A stretch of 60,395 nt of DNA, from contig JASHON010000147.1 of assembly GCA_030041095.1 (NCBI GenBank), forward strand, positions 1 to 60,395, read 5' to 3'. The position numbers and the translations under genes were made by a program. Source of the stretch: Terriglobia bacterium. GTDB taxonomy: Bacteria; Acidobacteriota; Terriglobia; UBA7540. Numbering within the stretch: position 1 is the first letter of the stretch; each line of letters begins with the position of its first letter. The notes under the pieces were generated by a model. That model had not been told where the DNA came from. It saw nothing but the letters and a program-made list of their open reading frames with translations, and searched no databases. Shown piece after piece: positions 25,018 to 34,429 of this stretch.

Positions 25018-26736
25018 ATGGCACTTGACGCTTCACGATTCGTTCAGGAAGGAGGGACGTTTTTGCGGGGGCTCGCGCCCCGGCAAAAGGCGATTCTAGC
25101 GGCTGCGCTCATTGCTGTGGCCGGTACGTTGTGGCTGTTCGTCTCTCTTCTCGGACAGAGCGGCTACCAGGTGCTCTATTCCGGGCTCGATCCTGACGAA
25201 TCAAACACCATTCTCAAGCGCCTGGCGGACGAGCATATTCCCGCAGAGAGTTCCGCGGACGGAAAAACACTGAGCGTTCCGGGCAACCGTCTCGAGAAAG
25301 CTCGGCTCGACATGGCTGCGGAGGGATTTCCGCAAACCGGCAGGTTGGGCTTCGAAATCTTCGACCAATCAAACTGGGGTCAGAGCGATTTCGCGGAAAA
25401 AGTGAATTACCAGCGCGCGCTCGAAGGAGAGCTCGAGCGGACGATTCAGGATTTGAGCGATGTGGAAGCCGTTCGCGTCAATCTGGTGATGCCTCGCGAG
25501 TCGCTCTATTCGGACCAGGAGCGGCCGGCCAAGGCTTCGGTCCTGGTGCGCACGCGCAACGGCGGGCTTTCTGAACATTCGTTGAGGGCCATCACGTATC
25601 TTGTGGCGAGCGCAGTTGATACGCTAACGCCGTCGAACGTCACGGTCGTCGATGCGGATGGAAATGTCCCCCTGGTGTTGCAAGGCGGCGTAAAGCCGGA
25701 CTCTCCGGAAGGCTCGTCGGAATACGAAAAAGCTCTGGATCAGAAGCTGCAGGCCACCCTGACTCCGGTCCTCGGCGCCGGCCATTTTGTGGCACGGGCC
25801 ACCGTGGAGTACGATCAGGCTTCTTCAGAGAATACGCAGGAAGTCTACGACCCCAACGACTCCGTCGTCCTGAATTCGCAGGTGACAACCGATGGCGCCG
25901 AGGTCCCACAAGACAGTGGCATTCCCGGCGCAGCCAGCAACGTTCCGCAAGCCCAGGCTCGGGGCGCTCCCAACCCGAATAACGCGCCTGCCAAAAAATC
26001 GCCGTCTTCCGGCAAATCGTCCGTGTCCCAGGAGGCTGACTCGTCCACAGCCAATCAGGGACTCGGAAGTGGTGAGACCAGCGATACCAAATCCTATGAG
26101 GTAGGGCGGACGGTGACGCATACGGTCAAGCCACCGGGTGCCATCCGAAGAATCACTGCAGCCATTCTGGTGGACAATACAACGGAATCAAAGATCGTCA
26201 AAGGCCAGAAAACCACAGTCTCTCTGGCGCCGAGTCCGCAGGAGCTGAAGCAAATTCAGGACTTGGCGTCTGCCGTGTTGGGCCTGGATTCGTCGCGCGG
26301 CGACGAGGTAACGGTGGAAAACATTCCGTTCACGGTTACACCCCTGCAACCTGCGCCCGCGCTGCATGGCCTCCAGCGCGTCCGTCCGTTCCTCAACCAA
26401 TACGGGGTATTTGTCCGATATTTCTTTTTGGGGCTGCTTGCGGTGTTGATTTTCATGTTTGTGTTGAGGCCGCTCATCAACCAATTAGGAACTACGCCGC
26501 GGGCCCTCCCCGAACCTTCCGGCTCTGCGCTGCCAACGGATGAGGCTGCGGGCGGCGCACTGCCCTCAGTTCCGGCGCTTGCGGCAGCCGCCGCAGGTCC
26601 CGCGCAACTACCTGTTCCGAGCGGACAGAAAGAGCCCCTGCACCAGCTCAGGGAATCGTTGGCAACGAAAGTGAGCAAGACTCCTGCCGTCGCGGGCCGG
26701 CTGGTGGAAGGGTGGATCCGCGAAGACGAGGAATGA
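25018..26736 (+). CDS. fliF: Flagellar MS-ring protein FliF
   Basis: FliF forms the MS ring in the inner membrane, on which the rotor and export gate assemble. The 572 residues have two transmembrane helices (about 25-45, AALIAVAGTLWLFVSLL, and about 465-485, YFFLGLLAVLIFMFVLR). Between them are the ring-building RBM domains with YQVLYSGLDPDE and FPQTGRLGFEIFD. A low-complexity Ser/Pro/Asn-rich loop lies near 300-345. The C-terminal 25 residues should bind FliG. ATG 25018 is chosen over a TTG six bases earlier. It is followed after three bases by fliG. Confidence 0.95.
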   Translation: MALDASRFVQEGGTFLRGLAPRQKAILAAALIAVAGTLWLFVSLLGQSGYQVLYSGLDPDESNTILKRLADEHIPAESSADGKTLSVPGNRLEKARLDMAAEGFPQTGRLGFEIFDQSNWGQSDFAEKVNYQRALEGELERTIQDLSDVEAVRVNLVMPRESLYSDQERPAKASVLVRTRNGGLSEHSLRAITYLVASAVDTLTPSNVTVVDADGNVPLVLQGGVKPDSPEGSSEYEKALDQKLQATLTPVLGAGHFVARATVEYDQASSENTQEVYDPNDSVVLNSQVTTDGAEVPQDSGIPGAASNVPQAQARGAPNPNNAPAKKSPSSGKSSVSQEADSSTANQGLGSGETSDTKSYEVGRTVTHTVKPPGAIRRITAAILVDNTTESKIVKGQKTTVSLAPSPQELKQIQDLASAVLGLDSSRGDEVTVENIPFTVTPLQPAPALHGLQRVRPFLNQYGVFVRYFFLGLLAVLIFMFVLRPLINQLGTTPRALPEPSGSALPTDEAAGGALPSVPALAAAAAGPAQLPVPSGQKEPLHQLRESLATKVSKTPAVAGRLVEGWIREDEE

Positions 26737-26739
26737 AGC

Positions 26740-27771
26740 ATGCCTGAAGGCGCCGCCAAACCTGCGAAGTTGTCCGGAATCCGCAAAGCCGCTCTGTTAT
26801 TGATCGCGTTGGGAGATAAGCCGGCAAGCCAGATCATTAAATGCTTGCCGCAACGCCTTGTTCAGCGCCTCACCACCGAAATTGCCAGCGTCGACGCCGT
26901 GCCGCCAGAGCTTTCGGCAGAAATTCTGGACGAGTTCAATAAGAAGGTTACCGTTGAAGAGGCGATGGCGATTGGGGGCGCACAGTACGCCGAAAGAGTG
27001 CTGCAAGCCGCCTTCGGAAACGAGGAAGCCGGGCGTTTGATGGAACGCGCGGCTCGCACGCCAGAAACGCGGCAGTTGGACTTGAGGGAGTTGACCCAGG
27101 CTAATCCGACGGATTTGGCCAAGCTGATCCAAGACGAGCAGCCGCAAACCGTGGCCCTCATTCTCGCTCACGTCGGAGGGAAATTGGGATCCGGGCTGCT
27201 TTCTTTGCTTCCCGAAAGTTCGCGGGCGCTAATCGTGGAGCGGCTGGCCAAAATGGGCCAGCTCTCCGGTGACACGGTGCAGAACGTCCTCCAGGTTGTT
27301 CAAAAGAGGTTTCAGTCCTTGGGGCGGCGGCAGGAGCGGGTGGCCTTTGGTGGAGTGAATGCTGTAGCGGGGATTCTGAATCATCTGGATCCCGCAACCA
27401 GCAAAGCTATCATTGAGGCGATCGAGCAGGCGGATGCAAACCTCGCCGTTTCCATCCGTGACATCATGTTTACTTTCGAGGACCTTTTGACGGTGCCGCA
27501 GGCCAGCATCCGCGAGACCTTGGGCGCTCTCGATAAAAAGACGCTGGCGATGGCGCTAAAAGGTGCATCCGCCGACCTTCGCGACCATATCATGAAGTGC
27601 ATGTCTTCGCGGGCGGCTGAAATGCTCAAAGAAGATATGGAAGCCCTGGGACCCGTGCGCATGCGCGAGGTTTCCAAGGCGCAAGTGGAAATTGTAAATG
27701 CGCTTCGTTCGCTCGAAGCCGAGGGAAAGATTACCCTCAGAAACGAGGAAGACGATGCCTTCGTTGTCTAG
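26740..27771 (+). CDS. fliG: Flagellar motor switch protein FliG
   Basis: FliG is the rotor protein that contacts MotA and transmits torque. The 343-residue protein has the usual three domains: an N-terminal FliF-binding domain starting LSGIRKAALLLIALG, a middle domain with the EEHPQ-equivalent QDEQPQTVALILAHV, and a C-terminal domain with the charged torque helix in SIRDIMFTFEDLL. The C-terminus MREVSKAQVEIVNALRSLEAEG is typical. It overlaps fliH by 17 bases. No unusual features are seen. Confidence 0.95.
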   Translation: MPEGAAKPAKLSGIRKAALLLIALGDKPASQIIKCLPQRLVQRLTTEIASVDAVPPELSAEILDEFNKKVTVEEAMAIGGAQYAERVLQAAFGNEEAGRLMERAARTPETRQLDLRELTQANPTDLAKLIQDEQPQTVALILAHVGGKLGSGLLSLLPESSRALIVERLAKMGQLSGDTVQNVLQVVQKRFQSLGRRQERVAFGGVNAVAGILNHLDPATSKAIIEAIEQADANLAVSIRDIMFTFEDLLTVPQASIRETLGALDKKTLAMALKGASADLRDHIMKCMSSRAAEMLKEDMEALGPVRMREVSKAQVEIVNALRSLEAEGKITLRNEEDDAFVV

Positions 27772-28486
27772 GGCTCGGGTCGTGCCAGGAACCAGACCGC
27801 ACGCCGGCGAAGTCCACGAATTCGCCTTTCGTGACGGGCATCCCGAAGACACCAGTGTCGTCTTGCAAACCACCCTTCCACCGGGAACGGAGTTGCTGTG
27901 GAACGATCCGGAGGAGCGCGCTTCCCAAAGTGGAGTGAACGAGGAAGAACTCAAGCAGCGCGAACAGCAGGCTTGGGAAAGAGGATTCCAGGAAGCTGAA
28001 AAGCAGGCCACAGCGAGATTCGAGAAGGCGCTCGCGGAACAAAGAACGGCGCTCGCTGCTGCGCTCGCGGAGTTCGCCCGAGGGCGTGAAGATTATTACC
28101 AGCAAATCGAAGGCGAGGTTATCAAGCTGGTGCTTTCGATTGCGCGTAAAGTTCTGGACCGGGAAGCCCAAATTGATCCGTTACTGCTGAGGGGCATCGT
28201 CCGCGTCGCTTTGGAGAAAATGGCGAGTGGCACGGCGGTCGCGCTGCGCGTTCCCGTCAATCAGGCTGAGGCGTGGCGCAGCGCTGTACGCCCATTGGCT
28301 GTGCGCGATTTGAAAGTGGAGATCCGCGGAGACGAGCGGCTGGAGGGTCCGCGCTGCGTGATTGTGACCGAAGCGGGAGAAACTGATGCCTCGCTTCATG
28401 CGCAGCTTGAGGAGATTGAGCGCGGATTTGTGGATCTTCTGACGCATCGTCCCGGCCTGACAACTTCCCCTGCCCCTCATGACTAA
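27755..28486 (+). CDS. fliH: Flagellar export stator protein FliH
   Basis: FliH is the peripheral stalk protein that holds the FliI ATPase and regulates it. From ATG 27755 the protein has about 243 residues: a variable N-terminus, a Glu/Gln/Ala-rich central helix (EELKQREQQAWERGFQEAEK) with coiled-coil character, and a C-terminal domain with VIKLVLSIARKVLDREAQID and the SIEVEG-like VEIRGDERL. ATG 27755 is favoured over an upstream in-frame start because it has GAGG close by and overlaps fliG by only 17 bases. It overlaps the fliI start. Confidence 0.9.
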   Translation: MPSLSRARVVPGTRPHAGEVHEFAFRDGHPEDTSVVLQTTLPPGTELLWNDPEERASQSGVNEEELKQREQQAWERGFQEAEKQATARFEKALAEQRTALAAALAEFARGREDYYQQIEGEVIKLVLSIARKVLDREAQIDPLLLRGIVRVALEKMASGTAVALRVPVNQAEAWRSAVRPLAVRDLKVEIRGDERLEGPRCVIVTEAGETDASLHAQLEEIERGFVDLLTHRPGLTTSPAPHD

Positions 28487-29798
28487 TCCTATGAGTACGA
28501 TGCTGGCTGCCTATCAAAACCACCTCAAATCAAACTCCACCCTCCGGTGGTGGGGACGCATCACTAAGGCTACCGGACAGCTTGTCGAATCCGACGGCCC
28601 GTTTTGTGCCGTGGGCGAATGTTGCGAAATTGAGGATGGAACCGGGCATGTTTATGAAGGCGAAGTGGTGGGATTCAAGGGCTCTACGGTGCTCTCGATG
28701 GCGCTGGAGAAAGTAGAAGGTGTTCGGTACGGAGATCGAATCGCCACGTGGGGAGCCCATCCCAGGCTGGGTGTGGGGACGGATTTGTTGGGCAGGGTGA
28801 TCGACGGGCGTGGCGAAGTGATTGACTCCGGGCCGCGCGTTCATACGGAAGCGTACTGGCCGTTGCACGCCACCGCGCCACAGCCGCTCAAGCGCATTCC
28901 GATTGTCGACGTGCTGGGCTGCGGCGTACGCGCCATCGACGGCCTCATCACGGTCGGCCGGGGCCAGCGGCTGGGCATTTTTGGAGGGAGCGGAGTCGGG
29001 AAGAGCACACTGATTGGCATGATGGCGCGCGGCAGCTCGGCGGACGTGATCGTGCTGGGGCTCGTCGGCGAGCGTGGGAGAGAGGTCCGCGAGTTCCTTG
29101 AGAAGGCCCTCGGAGACGAGGGTCGTCGTCGGTCCGTCGTGGTGGCCTCCACTTCCGATCAGCCCCCGCTCATACGGATTCGCGCTGTATTGGCAGCCAC
29201 ATCACTCGCAGAATATTTCTGCTCGCAAGGCAAAAACGTGCTTCTCGTGGTCGATTCGCTCACGCGCGTCGCCATGGCACAGAGGGAGATCGGACTTGCG
29301 GCGGGCGAGCCACCCACTTCGCGCGGCTACACGCCCTCCGTCTTTACGCTGATGGCCCGTCTGATTGAGCGTGCCGGCCGCTTTTCGACAGGCAGCATCA
29401 CCGCCTTCTATACGGTCTTGATGGAGGGTGACGATCAGCAAGACACGCTGGTGGATTCTCTCCGGGCCCTGCTCGACGGCCACATTGTCTTAGATCGCCG
29501 GCTCAATATGCAGAATCATTTTCCACCCATTTCCGTGCTCGATAGCTTGAGCCGGCTCATGACCTCTGTCTGCCAGCCCCAGCATCTTGATAAAGCGCGC
29601 AAGCTGCGAAAACTCATGGCATCCTACTCCGCTTCGGAAGACTTGATCCGTGTGGGCGCATATCAGAAGGGAGTCGATCCCGTGCTTGACCGGGCCGTCG
29701 CGATCGTTCCGGCGATGAATGGCTTTTTGCAGCAGGACGCCGGCCAGCCCAGCTCGTTCGACGCGTCCGTTACAGCCCTGCTCGCCCTGCCGGAATAG
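28479..29798 (+). CDS. fliI: Flagellar type III export ATPase FliI
   Basis: FliI is the hexameric ATPase of the flagellar exporter, homologous to the F1 beta subunit. The 439 residues contain the P-loop IFGGSGVGKSTLIGMMARG near 169, the export-specific GLVGERGREVREFLE, the Walker B region LLVVDSLTRVAMAQREIGLA and the ARG-finger-side ERAGRFSTGSITAFYTVL. Starts at 28479 or 28491 are both possible. The gene overlaps fliH by eight bases and fliJ starts seven bases after it, so the three are a co-translated export unit. Confidence 0.95.
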   Translation: MTNPMSTMLAAYQNHLKSNSTLRWWGRITKATGQLVESDGPFCAVGECCEIEDGTGHVYEGEVVGFKGSTVLSMALEKVEGVRYGDRIATWGAHPRLGVGTDLLGRVIDGRGEVIDSGPRVHTEAYWPLHATAPQPLKRIPIVDVLGCGVRAIDGLITVGRGQRLGIFGGSGVGKSTLIGMMARGSSADVIVLGLVGERGREVREFLEKALGDEGRRRSVVVASTSDQPPLIRIRAVLAATSLAEYFCSQGKNVLLVVDSLTRVAMAQREIGLAAGEPPTSRGYTPSVFTLMARLIERAGRFSTGSITAFYTVLMEGDDQQDTLVDSLRALLDGHIVLDRRLNMQNHFPPISVLDSLSRLMTSVCQPQHLDKARKLRKLMASYSASEDLIRVGAYQKGVDPVLDRAVAIVPAMNGFLQQDAGQPSSFDASVTALLALPE

Positions 29799-29805
29799 AG
29801 CCGTT

Positions 29806-30327
29806 ATGGCATTCCAGTTCACACTAAGCGCTCTTCTTCGCTTCCGCAACGTTCAGGAGCGGCAGGAGCGGATGCGGCTGGCGTTGCTGAATGCTTCGCG
29901 AGGGCGGCTGCACAGTGAGCTGGAAGAAGTGCGCCGGCAAGGCATCGCCGGGTCCGAGCAGCTCGCGCGCAATCTCGAGGCGGGCATGCCGGCAGCGGAG
30001 CTTCGCCTGGAGGAATTCAGTTTACAACGCGCTCAACAACATCGGTACACCTTGAAGGCGCTAGTCGAAGCCATGGAACTCCAGGTCCGCAACCAGGTTA
30101 ATGCGTACTCGGAGGCGCAGAAAAGGCGAAAAACGCTTGAAAGCATCCGTGACCGCCAGTGGCGAGTCTACGCGCAGACGGAAAACCGCCGCGAACAGCA
30201 ACGCATTGACGACCTCTTCGCCCAGCGCCTTGCCCGCCAGGTGGAAAGAGCGGGTGAGCCGCTTGCCGGATCCCTGGCGGAGGAGAACTCTTCGCCCAAT
30301 GGCCCGTCCTCCCTTCTGAGATCATAG
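29806..30327 (+). CDS. fliJ: Flagellar export chaperone FliJ
   Basis: FliJ is the central-stalk-like coiled-coil protein that links FliI to FlhA. The 173 residues from ATG 29806 begin MAFQFTLSALLRFRNVQERQ, as in the family, and are almost wholly helical with long Glu/Arg/Gln-rich heptads up to about residue 150. The C-terminal 20 residues are not conserved. The start is set by the family N-terminus; a longer frame upstream overlaps fliI. It is the last gene of this run before an accessory insert. Confidence 0.85.
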   Translation: MAFQFTLSALLRFRNVQERQERMRLALLNASRGRLHSELEEVRRQGIAGSEQLARNLEAGMPAAELRLEEFSLQRAQQHRYTLKALVEAMELQVRNQVNAYSEAQKRRKTLESIRDRQWRVYAQTENRREQQRIDDLFAQRLARQVERAGEPLAGSLAEENSSPNGPSSLLRS

Positions 30328-30406
30328 GGAGCGCTGCTTGCCCTGCCCGCGCAGGACCTTCCCCGAGCCAACACTCACGTCGTTGTTCCCTCATGCGTTC
30401 GACGAA

Positions 30407-30595
30407 ATGCTTACCACGGAGCCGGAACAAATGAAATTTCTGGCCGAATCTTATGACCGGGTAAATGAGCACGCCAAGCTGCTTTTCCAATACTCACCTG
30501 CAGAGCGATTTAGCTGTTATAGTATTCCGCTTGACGAAGTTTCCGGTTCAGCCCACGCGTGCCATGGGCTCTCCGATACCGCTTATGTCGGATAG
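30407..30595 (+). CDS. Possible small ORF of unknown function
   Basis: A 62-codon frame starting MLTTEPEQMKFLAESYDRV lies in the 277-base gap between fliJ and the rhamnosidase-like gene. The codons look plausible, but no good ribosome binding site and no family are visible. It may be noise or the end of a decayed gene. The rest of the gap shows no clear promoter. Confidence 0.2.
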   Translation: MLTTEPEQMKFLAESYDRVNEHAKLLFQYSPAERFSCYSIPLDEVSGSAHACHGLSDTAYVG

Positions 30596-30604
30596 TTATA
30601 CTCG

Positions 30605-33600
30605 ATGAAGCGTCTCTCTCGACGTCAGTTTCTCACCCACACAAGCGCCACAGCGTTACTGGCAGCGAAACCATCGGCTGTGCCCGGCCCGGCAGGTCTC
30701 GCCCCGGGTGAGCCTCAGACTCTCGCGCAACTTCGCAGCCATTTCATCAATCCCACCCAAAACGCCAGACCCATGACCCGGTGGTGGTGGTTCGGCGGGG
30801 CTTCAACTCCGGAAGAGATCACTCGTGAGCTCGAGATGATGCGTGATGCCGGGCTGCGCGGCGTCGAGTTGCAGCCTGTCTATCCGCTCGCCATTGACAA
30901 CGCGAAGCTCGGCATCCGCAATACACGTTATTTTTCGCCGGAATGGTTTGGCCTTCTGCGCCATACGTTGCGAGAGACAAAACGGCTCGGGATGCAATTC
31001 GATTTCACGCTTGGCAGCGGATGGCCTTACGGCGGACCCTACGTGCCGCCACCCCTCGCCGCCCAGAAAATCGGCGTGTTGATTCTCGACGCCGCCGGTC
31101 CCGGGGAATTCTCGTGGGAATTGTATCCTTATCTGGCGGGCGTGGGACGGGTTTTCGCGATGATTGCCGCCCCGATGCTAGCTTCCGGAGAAACCGATCT
31201 CACCCGGGCAAGAGTGATTTTGCCTGGCGGAGAAGAACGCCCGGCAAGCGGGGAGCGTGGTGGCCAACTCCGGTGGAAAGCGCCTGCCGGGGCGTGGAGA
31301 ATCTTCGTCTTTACCGAAAGCCCCACCCACCAGTTGGTGAAACGTCCGACGATAGGTATGGAGGGCTACGTCATCGACCATTTCGATCCCCGCGCGCTCG
31401 ATCTGCACTTGAACGCTTTGGGTGACCGGACGCTGCGCGAACTGGCGCCCCTGGCGAGTCCACCGTTTACCTCCGTCTTCTCAGACAGCCTCGAAGTGTT
31501 CGGAGCGGACTGGACACCTCGCTTCATGCGAGAGTTTCAGGAGCGCCGCGGATATGACTTGACGCCTTATCTCCCGGCCTTATGGCAGGAGTCCGGTCCG
31601 CTTACTCCGCACGTCCGCTATGATTATCACCTCACGCTCTCCGACCTGATCCTGAACCACTATTTTGCCCGGCTGGGCGAGTGGGCGAGGCAGCACGGCG
31701 TGACGGCGCGCATTCAGGCCCACGGAGCTATCGGCGACGTGATGAAGGGGTATGCGCTGGCGGATATTCCTGAAGGAGAAGAAGGACAGTTTGCGGATCG
31801 CTACTCGGTCATCATCAGCCATCGCCGGCTCGCCTCGTCGGCCGCGCACCTGTACAAGAAGCCCGTCGTATCCTGCGAATCTTACACGTGGCTGCGTTTT
31901 CCGTTGTACACGGTAACCCTCGAAATGATGAAGGGAGCGACAGATTCGAGCTTCCTCGATGGCATCAACATGATTGTGAATCAAGGCTATTCCTATTCAC
32001 CGCCCGAGGAAGGCAAACCGGGCTGGGTGTGGTACGCCTCGACCATGGTGAACCACAATAATATCTGGTGGCGGCATTACAAGCATCTCGCACGCTATAT
32101 CCGCCATTGCACCGCAGTTTTGCTTCAAGGTGTCTCCGTCAACCCTATTGCCGTTTACGTCCCTCTGGCCGATATTTATGCCCACTACAATCTGGGCGGT
32201 CTGATCATGGACGGGGAAATCGAGCGCCGCCTGGGTGCAGAGCTCTTCAATGACTTACGCCAGGCCGGCTACGACTTCGATCTGATCAACGACGACGCGC
32301 TCGAGCGCTTGGCTAAAGTTGAAAATCAGAAACTCATCGCGGGCACGGCGGAATACTCCCTCATCGTTGTCCCTCGCGTGCGTTATATGCCGCCTGACTC
32401 CCTCGACAAGTTGGCGGAATTCGCCCGGCATGGTGGAACGCTGATTTTCATCGAAAGATTGCCGGAAGCTGCACCCGGAATGAAGGATGAGGCAAGCCGC
32501 TCGGCACGCCTGCTTGAGACACTCAGATCTCTTGGGTTCGGCAAGACGGGCCCCGCCGCCGCTCCTACCACACCTTCTATGGCGCGGGGTGGGGCCGTTC
32601 TCCTCAAAGACCAGACAGAGCTCCTGGCACACATAAAGACCGTCTTGGCGCCGGACTTCTCGATCGTCGCTCCGGACACATCAAGTCCCGAAGCGCGTCA
32701 TCGCGCTGTCGAGAACGTGGGATTCGCGCACCGGCGAACCGCTGGAGCGGACGTCTATTTCATCAGCAACATCTCGTCGTATGCTCAGGCCCTTCGCGTT
32801 CAGTTCAACGTCGGCTATTGCGCGCCGGAGCGTTGGAATCCTGAGAACGTAAGCATTGAGGAGACCGTGCCATTTCAATATGTCGAATCAGCCAGCCGTA
32901 AGATGACGGAAGTACAATTACACCTCGATCCGCAGGATTCCTGCTTTCTCATCTTTTCCTCTTCCGGTGAGCCTGTCGTTACGGGGACGAACCTACCGGG
33001 CCCGCTGCGCGTGAAACAGTCCGGAAACAGATGGGAAGTTCAGGGCGCCGTTCCGGCAAGCGGCGAATACTGGCTCGCGAATGCGAAGAGTCACAAGCAC
33101 CGATTCTCGGTGCGTGATGTGCCGCCACCCAAGCCTGTGGGCGGGCCGTGGACATTGATTCTTGGTGAACAGCCTCCCGTTCAGCTCACCGAGTTGAAGT
33201 CATGGACAGAATTGCCTGAAGGTTCATCCTTCAGCGGGTGGGGGATTTACAGTTGCAGGTTCGACTTTGAATCCTGGGGCGGCGATGTCGATTGGCTTCT
33301 CGACTTAGGTGAAGTTCATGAGACGGCCGAAGCGAGCTTGAACGGCGTCGGGCTCGGCGCCGCTTGGAAAGGTCTGCGCCGTCTCGCCTGCGGCACCGCG
33401 CTTCGAACGGGCAGGAACGAGCTCACCGTCCAAGTTGGAAACTTGTGGATCCAAGCGGTTCAGTCGCGCCCTGCTCCGGATTACAAGGCAGTGGCGGAGA
33501 CCTTTGGCATTCGCTGGGGTACCTACGGCGAACGCTCCCATGTTCACACTCCCCCTTCCGGTCTCCTGGGCCCTGTGAGGCTGATTGCGCAAAAGCGATT

Positions 33601-33616
33601 CACCGTGACGATCTGA
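30605..33616 (+). CDS. Secreted GH106-like alpha-L-rhamnosidase family protein
   Basis: The 1003-residue protein opens with a twin-arginine signal (SRRQFLTHTS and a short hydrophobic stretch), so it is exported folded. The body begins RPMTRWWWFGGASTPEEIT, the entry motif of GH106-type glycoside hydrolases, with GVELQPVYPL soon after and TSVFSDSLEVFGADWTPRF in the barrel. A beta-sandwich C-terminus follows (GDVDWLLDLGEVHETAEASL, then LNGVGLG). It probably removes rhamnose-like sugars outside the cytoplasm. It interrupts the flagellar order between fliJ and fliK and has no flagellar counterpart, so it is likely inserted. The substrate is inferred from the family. Confidence 0.78.
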   Translation: MKRLSRRQFLTHTSATALLAAKPSAVPGPAGLAPGEPQTLAQLRSHFINPTQNARPMTRWWWFGGASTPEEITRELEMMRDAGLRGVELQPVYPLAIDNAKLGIRNTRYFSPEWFGLLRHTLRETKRLGMQFDFTLGSGWPYGGPYVPPPLAAQKIGVLILDAAGPGEFSWELYPYLAGVGRVFAMIAAPMLASGETDLTRARVILPGGEERPASGERGGQLRWKAPAGAWRIFVFTESPTHQLVKRPTIGMEGYVIDHFDPRALDLHLNALGDRTLRELAPLASPPFTSVFSDSLEVFGADWTPRFMREFQERRGYDLTPYLPALWQESGPLTPHVRYDYHLTLSDLILNHYFARLGEWARQHGVTARIQAHGAIGDVMKGYALADIPEGEEGQFADRYSVIISHRRLASSAAHLYKKPVVSCESYTWLRFPLYTVTLEMMKGATDSSFLDGINMIVNQGYSYSPPEEGKPGWVWYASTMVNHNNIWWRHYKHLARYIRHCTAVLLQGVSVNPIAVYVPLADIYAHYNLGGLIMDGEIERRLGAELFNDLRQAGYDFDLINDDALERLAKVENQKLIAGTAEYSLIVVPRVRYMPPDSLDKLAEFARHGGTLIFIERLPEAAPGMKDEASRSARLLETLRSLGFGKTGPAAAPTTPSMARGGAVLLKDQTELLAHIKTVLAPDFSIVAPDTSSPEARHRAVENVGFAHRRTAGADVYFISNISSYAQALRVQFNVGYCAPERWNPENVSIEETVPFQYVESASRKMTEVQLHLDPQDSCFLIFSSSGEPVVTGTNLPGPLRVKQSGNRWEVQGAVPASGEYWLANAKSHKHRFSVRDVPPPKPVGGPWTLILGEQPPVQLTELKSWTELPEGSSFSGWGIYSCRFDFESWGGDVDWLLDLGEVHETAEASLNGVGLGAAWKGLRRLACGTALRTGRNELTVQVGNLWIQAVQSRPAPDYKAVAETFGIRWGTYGERSHVHTPPSGLLGPVRLIAQKRFTVTI

Positions 33617-33619
33617 CGT

Positions 33620-33640
33620 GGACGGCCCGAAGCGCCGTCC
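33620..33640 (+). terminator. Hairpin between convergent genes
   Basis: GGACGGC (33620-33626) and GCCGTCC (33634-33640) form a perfect seven-base stem with a seven-base loop, starting four bases after the rhamnosidase-like stop. There is no T run. It may serve the convergent genes on both strands. Confidence 0.4.
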
Positions 33641-33679
33641 GGACCCAACCCTGGGCAACACCCCATAAACGTTAACCTA

Positions 33680-34284
33680 TCAGCCGCCCATGTAAAGCAG
33701 GAATTCGGGGTTATCCTGCATTGCCGGCCAGGCGTAATTTAGCTTGAAGTCCTGATCGTAGACGTACACCGTGTTTGTGCTGCGATCGGCAACGTAGAAG
33801 TTCCCCGAAGAGTCAAACGCCATTCCTGAAGCTGAATCGCTCGATCCAAGAGTCAGGACCGGCTCGAACACCCAGGCCGCAACGTTCGGGTCGTAAGGAT
33901 TAGGAATGTTGCTGCTCAGGACCTGATTGCCTGCCGCCACGTAGATCGTACTGCCGTGAACGAGCAAATGGGTGGGCGAATTGATGGGATTGCTGTTGAT
34001 CAAAGGTTGGCCCGTGGTGGGATTGTAAATTCTCACAAAGCCGCCCGGCTCGTCCAGAACGTAAAGAAGCCCGTTGAGATATGCAACATCCCGCACGGAG
34101 TTTTGCACTTTCTTCTTCTGGATGGAAACATCAAGCCCTCCCAGAACCATTGGCACGGGCGTCGTCGTGGTTCCGCCGTTTGGCAAGGAGCCGACGGAGG
34201 AAGCCACGAGCGTTGCGGGGAGGAAGGTTCCCTTTGATATGCGTATACGTTAGAAATCGTCTGGTGAAATGTAACAAAGAACAT
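33680..34284 (-). pseudogene. Broken beta-propeller (NHL-like) gene fragment
   Basis: The open part (34207-33680, 175 codons) holds repeat units such as GLLYVLDEPGGFVRIYNPTTG and NFYVADRSTNTVYVYDQDF, typical of NHL or YVTN-type beta-propellers (each unit given in part: DEPGGFVRIYNPTTG, SSGNFYVADRSTNTVYVYD). The frame has only a weak GTG start at 34207. A good ribosome binding site (GGGAGGGAG) and ATG 34284 lie upstream in a different frame, whose short translation contains NVYAY. Joining the two needs a frameshift near 34240. The result is about a third of a normal propeller, so it is called broken. It might alternatively be a short intact gene with a GTG start. Confidence 0.5.
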
Positions 34285-34429
34285 TGCTCCCTCCCGGGTT
34301 CAGGCTTTACAGATTCGATCAATATCGTTTAATGTACGGATTTACATCTTAATCATCGACACTCTACGCGACCGGCGTAACCAATGCAAGACGATTCCCG
34401 GCCAAAGGCCGAGTTGGAGGCGGGACCGT

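Noticed and set aside
30328-30341. GG-N10-GC spacing after fliJ
   Set aside because: The -24 box lacks the T and C (GGGA), and no flagellar gene directly follows.
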